Assembly: GCF_028554725.1 (NCBI RefSeq)
Contig: NC_071671.1
Coordinates: 47,714,501-47,778,500, forward strand
Direction: 5' to 3'
DNA: 64,000 nt
From: Zeugodacus cucurbitae
Lineage: Eukaryota; Arthropoda; Insecta; Diptera; Tephritidae
The first letter of the stretch is position 1, and every line of letters starts with the position of its first letter. A model generated the notes under the pieces. The model was not told where the DNA came from. It saw only the letters and a program-made list of their open reading frames with translations, and made no database searches. Shown one piece after another: positions 13,629 to 26,340 of the stretch. The position numbers and the translations under genes were made by a program.

Positions 13629-13741
13629 TTAATGTTATTAAATGATATTCCAAGTTTTTTCTCAATACAAATACATTTTTCTATAAAATACGTTATTTTA
13701 TTTAATTTCTGTAAAAATTACAAATAAATCAAACAATGAAC
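13629..13741. terminator. Overlapping 3' ends of Nup62 and wcd
   Basis: Only 113 bp separate the two stop codons. An AATAAA at 13723-13728 can serve Nup62, and a TTTATT at 13697-13702 (AATAAA on the minus strand) can serve wcd. The signals sit so that each gene's cleavage site would fall in or past the other's signal, so the two mRNAs probably overlap at their 3' ends. Confidence 0.6.
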
Positions 13742-15325
13742 TTAGTAATATTTGTAATGTTTCAGCCGCATCAAAGTCGCCTGTTTGTTTGTGCTGCCCA
13801 ACGCCAAATATGCGCTGTTAGGTGAAAATTCCACAACACGAATTTTGCCAATATCATCCTTTCTGGGGAAATTGGCAAAAACTGTAGCGCTAGGGAAGTG
13901 TGCCAACTTAACCGCGGACGCCACTTCCACGGAGCTCATAGCCAAAACTTCAGCAGTGTGATTGAACTTCACATCTGAAATGCTTGTACGTAAATTGAGA
14001 AACGTCTTCTCTGGCTTCGGTGTGGCAGTTAGTTGAAGTTTTTGGAAGTCATAAACGTTAACCACACCCTCCCTGCTACCAGTCGCTAGGAGGCGTTGGT
14101 CCAACGATAAATCCATTGCATTGCCATTCAAACAGCCGTCGTCAATGAGGCTATGCGCCAAACGTTGCTTTGTCAATGAGAATATGTTGATCTTGGAAGA
14201 CAACGAATTACAAATGATATTTTTAGAATCGGCGGTAAAGCATATGGAAGCAACACCGTCATTTTGTTTGAATGTGTGTATAAGTTCCTGAGATTTGGCA
14301 TCGAATAGATGCATGTTGCCGAAACGACCAGCGACGGCCATGTAACGTCCGCAAGGAGATATTCTAAAATTGCGCAGCGTCGTAACATCCTCGGGCAGTT
14401 TATAACGCGTTTCCTGCGCTGTCAAAAGATCGTAAACGTAATAATGTCGCTTTGTAGAACCAAAAATAGCCTGTAAGCAAAATCAAAAATAATAAAATCT
14501 GGTTTGTTAAAAAAAAGAAAACAATAGAACCTTCGTGCCACAAGGTTTCAAACGCGCACACATTATGGGGAAATTCTCAAAACGTATGCTGTGTAGCTTT
14601 TCATTTTTCACACCATCAATGCTGTATATGGTTGCTATACCCGATGTACCTGCCACCAATGTCGCTGTGCTTTTTGGTATAAATTGTATACTGGTAATAG
14701 AACCTTCGGCATATGATGCGCGATTTAAATCTTTCAAACGTTTGATATCTATATGCGTTTGTCTTAAAGTGTTCGTGTCTGGTTTAGCCACAAAACCAAC
14801 AGTCTGCAGCAGTGCCTCGTCCTCTGCATCCTCCGACACTGTTTTGTTGTCTAGCTCTGCCCATTTTGGTTGTGGTACTGTTCGCACATAACGTGCAGTC
14901 AGGTATTCCTTGTACGATTTATCTTTACGCAAATGATCCTGCGGACCAGAGAAACGTGTAGGACGTTTCACTTCCCCTAATGTTATATCTGTGTCATCCT
15001 CATCGATCCAGGCGGGTTTTCGCTTTCTACTATCTTTTGTGTCGTCCTCTTCATCTCCGCTTGCCACTTCCTTTTTATTGAATTTTTGGGCATCATCAAC
15101 GGCTGCAGCGAAATTCTCCAGCAAGCCTTTTCGATCACCGAATATGACCTTTTCCATGGGCAATTCCTGGGTGTCATCGTTGGCAGGTTTTTTATTGCTC
15201 GTTGGTGCAGAATATTTAATTTCGTTGCTTGTGCTTTCCGCCTTCAATTTCTCACGCATCAAATTTTCGTATTCTTCAGCACATTCGAGCAGATCCTGAA
15301 TACTCTCATTTTCACTGTCACTCAT
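13742..15325 (-). CDS. wcd: U3 snoRNP protein Utp18 (wicked), two exons
   Basis: WD40 protein of the small-subunit processome, needed in the nucleolus for early cleavage of pre-rRNA and 18S production; the Drosophila homologue is called wicked. Coding exons are 14531-15325 and 13742-14470, joined by a 60-bp GT-AG intron, giving 507 residues, near the usual insect size. The N-terminal third is acidic and Lys-rich with the family motif KRKPAWIDEDD (about residues 101-111). A conserved YVRTVPQPKWAEL segment follows at about 146-158. WD repeats fill about 208 to the end, for example the TSIQFIPKS and VAGTSGIATIYSID blades. The chosen start MSDSENESIQ is the first in-frame ATG and begins an acidic head typical of the family. 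Orthology to Utp18 is secure; the symbol rests on recalled Drosophila nomenclature. Confidence 0.9.
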
Positions 15326-15700
15326 TTTATTTTTCGTTCAATGACCAATTTATTAAAAAATAAAGCTAATAAAGTTTTTACGGCTAAATTTATTGAAAAC
15401 CTGCCCCACAAAACTTTTGTTTTGGTTTTTTGACAACTGACACACGTGTGTGGAACTTGTGAATACAGTGAAGTCAATATAATTAGGATGGTGCCAATAA
15501 TTTATTATTTTTTAATTAATCAATAAGGCGGTATGAATTCATTTGTTTAATTTTTTTAAGTTATTGCTTTTAATTTAAATTTAATATTCTTTCAATAGTT
15601 ATTAATGAAAACTTTTCAAATAATTGGAACTGTGTTTTTACAAAGTTGGGTGATTGGAAAAAGTAATAATACATTTATCTCTAGAGTTTAGGACCTAATT
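15326..15700. other. wcd 5' flank
   Basis: This AT-rich spacer directly upstream of wcd should contain its promoter and 5' UTR. I see no coding sequence and no clear core promoter motif. Confidence 0.4.
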
Positions 15701-16646
15701 TTTTATACTATCGCCTCAAAGTTGCTAAAGAGAGTTGTATAGTTTTGTTCACATAACGGTTGTTTATAACACCCAAAACTAAACTAGTTAGATATAGGGT
15801 TATATATACCAAAGTGATCAGGGTAAAGAGTGGAGTTCAAATCCGAATGTCTGTCTTTCCGTCCGTCCGTCTGCGCAAGCTGTAACTTGAATAAAAATTA
15901 AGATATCTTGATGAAACTTGGCACACTTATTTCTTGGCACCATAGGAAGGTTGCTTTCGAAAATGGGCATAATCGGACCCACAAAATGGCGAGAACCGAA
16001 AACACATAAAGTGCCATAACTAAGCCATAAATAAAGCAATGGAAATAAAATTTGGTATGAAGGATCGCACTATGAAGGGGCATATTTGGATGTAATTTTT
16101 TTGGGGAAGTGGGCGTGACTCCGTCACGTACATATCTCGCAAACCAATAGAGCTATATAAACCAAACTTTCTGCAGTCGTTTTTTTCCACTTCTTAATAC
16201 AGTCCAAAAACTTAAGAAATCAGATAATAACCACGCTCACCTCCCATACAAAAGTTAGGTAGAAAATTACTAAAAGTGGGTTAACTCACTAACGAAAAAC
16301 GTCAGAAACACTAAATTTCACATAAGAAATGGCAGATGGAAACTGCACTCAGATTTTTTTACAAAATGGAAAATGGGCGTGGCGTCGCCCACTTATGGGT
16401 CAAAAACCATATCTCAGGAACTACTCGACCGATTTCATAATAATGAAACTTGGTTTGTAATAGTTTCCTTACATCCCAATGATATGTTGTGAAAATAGGC
16501 CAAATCGCTTCACAACCACGCCTACTTCCTATATACCCGAACTTTGTGGACGATCTGAATCGTTTACTTTACAATATATAAAGTAAGTACTAGTGAAGAT
16601 ATCGGTGCAAATACTATGTTTATAGTGTGACAGCCCCATTCTAAAA
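15701..16646 (+). mobile_element. DINE/Helentron-like element, copy A (3' truncated)
   Basis: Non-coding interspersed repeat. It begins TTTTATACTATCGCC, carries a GTCY-type microsatellite (GTCTTTCCGTCCGTCCGTC) near 15850, and then matches copies at 41.3-42.5, 42.8-44.0 and 48.5-49.7 kb over most of its length. It stops after the CAGCCCCATTCTAAAA stretch, so the 3' hairpin present in the other copies is missing. The GTCY core and structural ends resemble the DINE-1/HINE class of non-autonomous Helentrons; that family assignment is inference. Open frames inside are repeat artefacts. Confidence 0.65.
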
Positions 16647-18397
16647 AGACCATTTAACGAAAGTTCTAGGAGACGAGCCTTTTCGATTAACCATGTTAAA
16701 GAAAAATTAGAGGAGTAGTTTTCACAGCGAATACATAGGTTAGGTCAATTGTATAATTTTAGCAATTGTCAATTTGTAATTTTTTTTCTGGATAAGGATG
16801 AATTTAGCCTATCCAGTAAAAAGTTTCCGTGGTCTTACTTTAATTTCTTATTGGATTGAAGTTTCTCAACAACATTCTCTTCAGTTCCTCTCTTGTCAAT
16901 CATAGATTTCTCTCTTCCTCATAATTTATTTTATATTTTCATATGTTTTCTTGTCTTTTCTTCAAAAAAGCTTCATCAAAGTAAAAAATTAAGTCAATAG
17001 TTGTAAATTATGAGTACGAAAGAGATACATACCCCTCGTTCAACTTTTTTAATATTTAACCAATAATTAAAACAATATCTACTCACCAGCAATGACTTAG
17101 TAATTTCAATACACATGATTCTTTTACAACTATTTTATTTATTGTCTACAAAATCTCTTACAAATACTATATTTGTTTTGTCCATTACGAATTCTATTTA
17201 CGAGTATTTAGAAGGTTCTGTACATTTTTGGATTGATTGCATAAATATGAATAACAATGAATATATGTAAGAAAAAATCCAAACAATTGTAATGATAACT
17301 GGTAAAATAGACAAAAACAAAGAAATAATGCGAAGTCATAAAATATGTTGACGATATGAAAAAGGAATAATATTTACAATATGATAACTGAATTGAGTTT
17401 AAATATTAAATTTATGAAGTTGCTATACATAATTGTAACGCGAAATGTGAAAAATTATAAAATGAAGAAACAAAATTTCAATTTTCGTAGAGTTAAACTG
17501 ATGTTTGACAGTTAGTTAATGCAATTACGTAAAGAAGTTGGTTTGTTTTACTTAAATATTTAACTGCATATAGTTTTCATTTTAAAATATGTTTCAATGT
17601 AACTAAAATTTAGTGGTGCATGATTAATGATAGGCAAAATATTGTCACATAACCGGCCAATTTTTGTTTTTAACTTTTCGATTTTCGAATATTGCTAACG
17701 TTACAGCAGGCACTTACGATACGTTACGCAGTGCGCGCTACGTTACAATAGGAATTTTCATGCATAGAATTCTGTACAAAGTCCGATGCGTTGATGAATT
17801 TTGGCAATTGTTGTGTTAACAATTGAATACTTTCCAATATTAAATATATATATACATTTATGTATATATTTAACGTTATTTTAAAATAATGTTTCTATGC
17901 ATGTACGAAAATAATGTACATATGTATTTTATGCATTTATGTATGATAAAATAAGTTAATATCTGTAAAACAAATAACAAATAAGGATGTAAACGTATAT
18001 ATAATTGGCTATCAACGAAAACTAATAAAAAAAAAAACGAAAATAATAACGTAATAATAATTTCAAAACCAAAAGTAAATCAACCCGAAAATGGTGTACA
18101 ATTACATTTTATATGCAAATGTATGTTATGTATGTGTTATGTTTGCGTATAGTTTGTATGTTTTGCGGGAGCGCATGCAAGTTTTCGTATTTCCGCTGTA
18201 ATTCCATAGTGCAGGAGCTTTCAATTGAAAAATAACTGTACACTTGAAACAAGTTTCGTTTCGTAAATAAACGCGCTGCTTTTAAAACTATTTGATTTGA
18301 AACTGCTTTGCGGTTGATTTTTTACGTGTATGAAAACAATTGTTGCTTTCGGCTACAATTTACGCCTCCAACTAGCTGCGAGTACTTCACTCTGCCC
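16647..18397. other. Spacer and probable 3' UTR of the fibrinogen-domain gene
   Basis: AT-rich DNA downstream (on the minus strand) of the fibrinogen-domain stop codon. The portion near 18000-18397 is probably 3' UTR. TTTATT motifs on the plus strand (minus-strand AATAAA), for example near 17135, are candidate polyadenylation signals. No coding sequence was recognised. Confidence 0.45.
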
Positions 18398-21300
18398 TTA
18401 TGAAGATGAAGTCGACGCTGTACTACCCATTGGTGTTGGAGCACGTGGACGTATCATCATCGTGGCCTTCTTGAGTGTGTAGTCCCAACCGCGCCAACGG
18501 AACCAAACGATGCCTTGGCGTGCGGTCAAATCTTGTGGATCATGTAAGTAGAGACCGTTTAGGCCGCGACCGCATGACTTCCACCACCAGCCGCCCTATA
18601 AAAAATTAAAAAAAATATGAAATAAATGGCACAGATGTGGATTAAAGTGTTTCTACCTTCAGCATGCTAGCACAATTCAGTGAGCTCCGATCGTTATCTC
18701 TGTTATAAGTCGAGAAAGGACTATTGTTAGAACCGTACCATGGATCATTAAGCGAATCACCAGCATTGCCTTCATAGCCATCGATCTCCAATTTATAGTA
18801 ATCAGCTTCTGAGTGGATTTTGAAATGCGAGTATTGTGCATATCTAATTAAAGATAATTAATATTTAATAATTTATTTTAATATTTGAGAGAATATAACG
18901 TTTTACCGCTTATTGCCCTCAAAGTCCTCAAGCTCTACACGCAGCGCGTAATCCTCATTATTGGTGAGCATGTAAATGTTCTCATTACCCAACCAAAATT
19001 CCTTTGCTGGATCACCGAAGCCATTCTTATAGTCAGCCCAGTCACGATTGAAGTTTTCACGCGGCTCACCGAAGTCATCGCGCCTTTGTATAACCTTGAA
19101 ATAAAAAACAAAATGATTAGAAACTATTATTCTAAATAAAGTTTCACAAATCACCGTCCAACCGCCATCAGTAACTTCTTGCTCACAGAACACCTTTAAA
19201 AACCAATAGGTTGTACCACGAATTTGTAGATAGAACACACCAGATTGACGCATGCCAGCATTCAAGAGGTCAACACAAGAGAAACCCTGAAAATAATAAT
19301 TAAAATTTAGAAAACATCTTAATTGTGTAAAAACTAAAATAAACGATCAACAAAAATTATTAATGATATAACGTATGATATTCACGTAACGTTAATAAAA
19401 TAATCCACCAAACGGTTTGTTACACATTATGTGCCATCTGGCAACACCGCTGTCAGTTGGTAATTTTTGCTTATCAGTTGAAGCTTGGTGTTTGTTTGGA
19501 AAATTTTTAGCGTCATAAAAGCATAAATTTTGTATTGTTAATGAAAAAGTTGTGCAATGTTGTGGTTTAAACTGTTATTACCAACATTATTAACAATATT
19601 TGATTTTGTTTACGCTATTGATGAAAGTCGTTTGGTCGATGCAGAAAAATCGCTGGTGTGGGGGCCTGGCTTGAAGCCGGATGAAGTTGTTTTACCAGCG
19701 CGTTACTTCTTCATACATGCTGTGGACAAGAATGGGCGCAAGTGTGTTGAATATTAGCATAAATAGTGAAAGTTTACAATGTGCTGAGGAATAACAAATT
19801 TGTCCGCTTTTTATTTGCAGATTTGCGCAATCACCGCCTCAGGATTTTCAAGTGCTTATTAAAGGCAATTCGCCGCATGGCAAATGTCGTTCCAATGTGA
19901 ATTTCCTTGATCGCGGTGATGGCTCTTCGATTGTACGCTACACCATCGCCGATTGGTGTGATCAAGTTGAATTGGAAGTGCGCTATAATGGCTCACATGT
20001 GGCGCATTCACCATATGTCATATACAACAAAGTATATTCGGAACGTTGTTACTGCCCACAAGACTTAAACCTGTGGATGTTGCACAATAATTGTCCTGCC
20101 GGCTTGGATGACAAACAAATCGTTTGGGACCTACATTCATTTAAGCGTGTAAACTTTAGCGCTATACGTGATAATCTTTTGAGACGCTACAATCAACCCG
20201 AAAGTGTATCGTTGTGCCATTATGTAGTGAAACAGCAACAAATATGGCGTCAATGTTATGGCAAGTATACGGGTTTCAAAATGTTCATGGATGCTACTTT
20301 GCTGGCATTGGGACGCGTTGCTTTACTGCCAGATATGGAATTCTATTTGAATTTGGGCGATTGGCCGCTCTCGAAAAAGGGCGGACAACAGCGTACCTCG
20401 GGTCCATATCCAATATTCTCTTGGTGTGGTAGTGATGATTCGTACGATATAGTGCTACCCACTTACGACATCACCGAGTCCACAGTAGAGAATATGGGAC
20501 GTGTAACATTGGATATGTTGTCAGTGCAAAAGAGCGAATATCCGTGGGACGTAAAAGAGTCGAAAGCCTTCTGGCGCGGCAGAGATTCACGCCGCGAGCG
20601 ACTTGAGCTAATCGAATTGGCACGCAAACATCCCAATTGGATAAATGCATCACTAACGAATTTCTTCTTCTTCCGCAATGAGGAAGATAAGTACGGACCT
20701 AAGGTGCCGCATATATCGTTTTTGGAATTCTTTCGGGTGTGTATATACACGCATAATAATGTGTGAAACATAATTTAACGTTAGTATTTTACGTTTTACA
20801 GTATAAATATCAGCTAAATTTGGATGGCGTCGTCGCTGCTTATCGCTTTCCGTATTTGCTTGCGAGCGATGCGTTGGTATTCAAACAAGATTCGGGTTTC
20901 TATGAACATTTCTACAGCAAGTTAACGGCGTATAAACATTATGTGCCCTTTAAACGTGATTTAAGTGATTTGATTGAACGTCTGCAATGGGCAAAAGAAA
21001 ATGACGATCGCGCACGTGAAATTGTGTCAGAAGCACGAAAGTTCGTCGAAGCAAATCTAATGCCACAGCACATTTATTGCTATCATATGGCTTTATTTAA
21101 GGTGAGTGTGTTGTTTAACTTTTTCAGCATATTTTTGAATAATTTTTCAAAATTTTATCATTTCATAACTTTTTTTTTTTTGGCTTTATCACTAATCCCA
21201 ATTGTATTTTCCCTTCGTTACTTTCTTAAGCCATAAATACCATCACCTGCATTTTTTACTATATATTTTTATTTTGTGTATTGATTTTATGTTTTTTTTT

Positions 21301-23756
21301 ATTTTGCTTTCTTCTTTCAACCCAATTGTATTCTGCTTTTCTCACCTTTTCTTAAGTTTCTACATAAATACCATCATCTGCATATTTCGGTTTGATTTGA
21401 CCTCATTCCATCTTAGTTTAAGCTCTTCTCAACTCTCTAATTAACTGTTGTTGTTTAACGCTTTTAGGAATGGAGCACCCGTCTAGTCTCACCCATTACC
21501 GTATTGCCTGGCATGGAGCAGGTCGAACAGGTCTACACTTGTTCTTGCAAAGAACCGCCTTACACAAGAGATGAGCTGTAGATGCTCTCTACAGCACAAG
21601 CGCCTGCTATCTTCGTACTTATATATACATATATATATCATACTTATAGTTTGCCATCCCACTCATATTCTCACGCATTTCATGTTCTACGTCTTGTCCT
21701 GCCGTATACACATTCCATTCTAAGTTTTAGTTTTAACTTGTTTGCATTTAAGCCTGCTTCTGTTCCACTTTCACACAGGCTGGCTCTAAAGTATTTTACT
21801 CTTAAGTTTTTTTCTTTGACTATATGCTGATTTTATAGCTATCTAGAGACAATGGGTCTCTAATCATAATTTACCTTTTGATATTCTATATTTTTTGCCA
21901 TACAAATAAGTTACATAACCTCAAACTTGGATAAATAAGCATACGCATACATGTGTGTATGTATGTATGCAGTTGCATTGCCATTTTTACAAACTTTTAT
22001 ACTTTTTTAAGCGAATTTTTTACGTATGTGCGAAAATTATCACATTCCAAATTGTACTTAAATTGCGCAACGGCGAATTTTAGTTTAGAAAAATATATAT
22101 AAACGCAAATGAAATGTATTAGCAAAATTTTATAACGTCTCGAGTATACTCAAAACAAAACAAAAAAAATCACAAAACAAAACGAAAAAATTAGCTAAAA
22201 TTACAAAAACAACAAAAAATAAATGTATGTGTGTCTGTGCAATATAGTGAAAAATTTGAACTATTTTTTTTCTCTCCCCACTAACCTTAATGTCCTTCAG
22301 TGTGAGTATATCCGTGGAGAATGTTGAATTCACCACAGATGGTTTATTTTTGACGCTGGGGAAAATGATGCCACCTTTACGTGAGAGCGGTTTGGCTGAT
22401 GTTGTTGTGGTAGTGGCAGCGGATGAGGCGACACTTGCTGTTGAAGCGCCGTTGCTGCCAGCCATTTGCGCCGCGGTAACGGTATATGCGGTTACAGTTG
22501 GTTGACTGCCAGCAGCCACCGAGGGACTGGGCGTCGTCGTTGCGGCATTGGTGTATGCGTTGAGTGTGGCAGTTGTGGCGGCCGCTGTTGGCGGTGGCGC
22601 GGTAGTGCTGCCCGTTGTGCCGATCGGTGTGGTGGGCATATTCGTCTCGGGATACTCATCGATAACGGAGTAGCTACAGGGCGATAAAGTAAAGTCAATA
22701 AAACTGAAATATATACCATAAATCACCGTTACTTACCGATTTGGATCATATTCGACGAGTCGATCGATGGTGGGATCCATTAACAACTCAGCTGGTACGG
22801 GTCGTTGTGCCAGCAACTGCACATCGTCTTCTTGTTTCTTCAAGCGTTTCTCCACCATATCCAAATTGTTGATAATTTGATTCGTTTTCGCCTTCAAATC
22901 GTGGTGTATCTCACCGATGGCGCGTTCCTGCCGTTGCGTCTGTGTCAGCAAGGCATCCGATTTGGGTAGCAAATCATTGATAACGGAGGATTTTGTTCCC
23001 ACCACCACATCCCACACTTCGTCCATCTTCTCTGAAACAGAGACCATTGGTCGTATTTGCTTCACGAGCGCATCGATTTTACTTGATTTTATTAACGGCA
23101 TTGCTGTTGTTGTAGCATTCAATGAATTCAAGTGCTCCTGTTGATCCACTACGGCTTCGTGTATATCGCCAACCATACGCAACATACGTCCTACATTCTC
23201 CGATACAATGTTGATATGGAATTGCAGTTTCTTATCGATGTTGTCTGTGGTGTCGCGTAATTCATTCAATTCCGTGGATACATGATTCATTACTTCGGCG
23301 TTCATCGCTTTCGTGATCTCGACAACATTCATGCTAATGGGCTTCTTCTCACTCGCCTCCGCATTGATATCGTCCACTTGTAGGAAATTATTATCGATTT
23401 GTGTTTTGAGCACCTCCAGTTTGGTATCAATGTCGCTCACCTTTTGGTCGAGCAACAAGAGGCGATTGTCCAAATGCTCTGCCGTGGCCATATTGGCGAT
23501 ACGCGCCGCGCGTCCACCGCCAATGACAACGCTGTCATGCGCTGCGCCATGTATATCATTGGTGATTTTGTTGTCCAATGTGCGCAGCTTGGAGATGACC
23601 GCGTCGGTTTTGAGCAGATTGTCTGCCACACGATTGTCCAGCGCCTCCATGCGTTTCACCATGTGCTCGACGGACTTGTCGAGACTGTCGATGCGCTTCA
23701 ATTTGCCCTCGAGCGTCGATATTATCACCTCAAAGATGTTGAGCAGCTGTTGTTCT
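18398..23756 (-). CDS. Coiled-coil, fibrinogen C-domain (FReD) protein, 5' end missing
   Basis: Visible coding exons in transcript order: 22737-23756, 22286-22673, 19155-19286, 18907-19094, 18657-18843 and 18398-18595. All have GT-AG borders and phases agree, giving 703 residues plus a missing N-terminus. The first visible exon is entered through a TTGCAG acceptor and completes a split codon, so at least one upstream exon exists. Layout: a helical coiled-coil region of about 340 residues, a Thr/Ala/Pro-rich linker of about 130, and a complete FReD of about 230. The FReD shows SCVDLLNAGMRQSGVFYLQI, GGWTVIQRR, GNAGDSL, FSTYNRDND, NCASMLKGGWWWKSCG, GLYL and MMIRP, with its four usual cysteines. 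The product is probably extracellular; the order of parts resembles angiopoietin-like proteins and Drosophila scabrous, but I cannot assign an orthologue. A 3-kb intron (19287-22285) contains another gene on the other strand. Confidence 0.9.
19557..21581 (+). CDS. KDELC/POGLUT2-3-like ER protein O-glucosyltransferase, four exons
   Basis: Predicted ER-luminal glucosyltransferase of the CAP10 family that would glycosylate EGF repeats of secreted or Notch-type proteins. Exons are 19557-19741, 19821-20736, 20802-21101 and 21468-21581, all GT-AG with consistent phase, giving 504 residues, the size of vertebrate KDELC1/POGLUT2. Residues 1-20 (MLWFKLLLPTLLTIFDFVYA) are a signal peptide. Residues about 25-135 form a filamin-type domain. 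The CAP10/Glyco_transf_90 domain covers about 150-470, with WRGRDSRRERLEL and LNLDGVVAAYRFPYLL. The last four residues are RDEL, an ER retrieval signal. The whole gene lies on the opposite strand inside an intron of the fibrinogen-domain gene, its start only 270 bp from the flanking exon. POGLUT1 (rumi) lacks the filamin domain, which argues for the POGLUT2/3 branch. Confidence 0.93.
21582..22285. other. 3' UTR of the nested glucosyltransferase and remaining host intron
   Basis: The plus-strand sequence after the RDEL stop is AT-rich, with TA repeats near 21623-21640 and poly-A runs from 22150. It should include the 3' UTR of the nested gene and the first part (minus strand) of the fibrinogen gene's intron. 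No exon was recognised. Confidence 0.5.
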
Positions 23757-26034
23757 CTGCAAGAAGAGAGAGGAAATTGGAGTTTATAAAAGTTGGAATA
23801 AAATTAAAATAAATGCTTTAGAAAGAAAATTACAAGGTAATTGGAGGAGTAATAAGAAGAACTTGATAGCGTTCCCAAGACAGTCCAGTTTAAGTAACCG
23901 GAATGCACGCGGAACTTTTTATCGGGCGAAGGTCTATCAAATCAGCAGTATCCTTCAAAGTCATGTGGATAATCAATTAGGACGATCACGAAATTAGGAA
24001 TTTTAAAATCTGTAATCTTAACTATGGTAATAGTACGCTGTGTAAATCTCTTAAGATGTCAAACTATCCAAATTCAAATCATAGTATTCAATTGGAAATA
24101 GAAGGTTACACAAAACCCTATATTCCCAACTGATATTTCAATACTGGAAATTTGAGAAGACATTAAAGAGTTTCTTACCCTCAAGTCGGGTAAAATCTCG
24201 ATACCTGGGAAATATCGGAATTCTCTCACTCTAACGCTTCGTCTTGTCTTGCCGTCAAACTAATTCAATATGGTCAAACTTTAGGAGTTGGATTATAAAG
24301 CTGCCTGTGATTGAGGGCAGGATATCTCTAAGAGAAAACTGTCAAATTCTAAAATGAATATTTCATCTATCTTTCCTTAGGGGGAGACTATCAGTACTAC
24401 TTTCAGGGTAAATCATAACTTTTCTCCTGAGGTACTTAGAGCTCTGCAATGTGAGTCGGTCCCAGTAACATCATTAAAGTTGATCGAAAACGTCTAAAAC
24501 TCTCTCTTCGCCTTCTCTTTAAATGTTCGACATTTTATATTTCTGTTCCTCAGTTGACTTTTATAACAAAAACCGAGCCTTATAACCCAAAAAAAAGGTA
24601 CACTTGTTTATAATTGTACAATTTTGGTCTCCTAGAAAGGTGCATACGGCACTAATAACTATAATTAAGATCGTATATCATATAAATATGTCTACTAACA
24701 AGCTCCGAAGTATATATGTATATGCTCCAAAGATCTGAGCTTTATATCTCAATAAATGCAAATGCAATGCGTGTACATTGCGCCTTTGACAAATTTAACG
24801 TCGGTAATTCTATGTATTTGTATTAATTGAACGTATATTGTCGTTGAGGTGACCATTCTAAATTTTAATAGTTGTTGCTGTAAGAGTTTGTGACGCTTAT
24901 TTTTTATAGCTCTTAATTATTGGTTCTTTGTAGCCAATTTGGGTCAATAATTTTAAAAAAGGTTTGTGGTAGGAAGTTATACAGTATAGTCATATCTGTT
25001 GTATCTACATAATTGAAAGGGAATGTATAGACGTGGGACTATTTAAAAGCTGTGTAATATTTATCGCAAAGTGATATTTAACAAAAATAATTGATATATT
25101 TGCATATGATGTTTATTGTAAAGAGTTACGGTTTTTTTTTATTTAGAAAGGTTCATTTAAATACGTGCCCCATGAGCACTTTACTTTTTTTTTGGCGACA
25201 GGTGGATATAGTAGATCTTCTTAGGTGCACTCACTTTTGGGTAAGAGATGCTGTGTGATTTTTGGTATTTTTTATCTGAGTGTTTTTAAGAGTTAGTATC
25301 TTAGCTCAATTATTACTCAAATGCTTCGTTAAGGATATTATTACGAGTTTGCCATTAAAAATACAGTTGTATGAAATTTGACTTCTATTGCCAATTCAAC
25401 AGTTCGAGTTATGGAGATCTTCGAGTTATGGAAGTTAATTAATTATGTAATTGGTATTCATTATTATATCAATGAGCTTCATATATTACATATGTGGTCT
25501 GAACGTACGATTGTTGAATCCTTGCGAAATCATTCATTGTAGTCGTCTTCGATTCGTCACTTTTGACATTTTTTAATGATTGTGATACTCGAAAGCAATT
25601 TGCCAAAAACACCTTTCGTTTTCTCTTTTTAATGTTATCAAATTATCGAAATAGAAATTTAATTACACCAGTTTTACTCGCTGTTAACGAGTTTGTACTC
25701 TCCAATCATTTTATACTGGATTAATAACATTAGTTCCACGGGTATCAGAAAATCTCCTTCATAAATATCGATGCAGTACAAAAATACACACAATTTACTA
25801 AAAAAAGTGAAATCACTTCGTAGGCTATTTACGTTTTTTAATTTTTAAAAGGATTTCAAAATACTATTTCTGATTAGAATTGACTCCGATGAATTATTAA
25901 ATGTTGGTGAATTAATTATTACTAATTTTAAAAGGTACCGTATGCTACTAAGATTTTATCAAGTAAATACCTAAATACAATTTTATATTACACTTTTAGT
26001 CTCTTTTAGACGTCAAGTAGATAAATTAGGTTTC
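23757..26034. other. Non-coding DNA 5' of the fibrinogen-domain exons
   Basis: AT-rich sequence immediately upstream (minus strand) of the first visible exon, whose acceptor is at 23757. It must therefore be intron at least at its left end. I found no signal-peptide exon, no recognisable repeat and no RNA gene in it. Confidence 0.4.
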
Positions 26035-26260
26035 TGAAGTTGATCAAATCAAAAAGGTTTGTTTTGTGCAACCTCCGAGATATCGTCGAATAAACCGAGC
26101 CCGATTCTTTTCCTATATATTGCTTTACATTCTCATAGAAGATGTACAACAGTCTCTTCTTCTACTTCTTGGCAGTTTCTACAGTAGTCATTGGTATAGT
26201 CTTAGTCTGTCGGCGTGTTTCCTCCTATCCCCTTTATTGGATTGCCAAAATTTTGACTTC
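26035..26260 (-). pseudogene. Decayed 3' end of an I/LOA-type non-LTR retrotransposon
   Basis: Read on the minus strand, this gives the zinc-knuckle end of a retrotransposon polyprotein: RNC then QEVEEETVVHLL, an in-frame stop where a cysteine is expected, then ECKAIYRKR and FDDISEVAQNK before a terminal stop. A frameshift separates it from the preceding HADRLRL piece. Both breaks mark it as dead. The class is assigned from the CxxC-H-C tail layout shared with RNase H-bearing non-LTR elements. Confidence 0.55.
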
Positions 26261-26340
26261 TTCAGTACTTTCTCAAATAACACAAAGCTGCAACAAGTGC
26301 TCATTTTAATTATTCTTTCAATTTTATAATTAACATTTAA

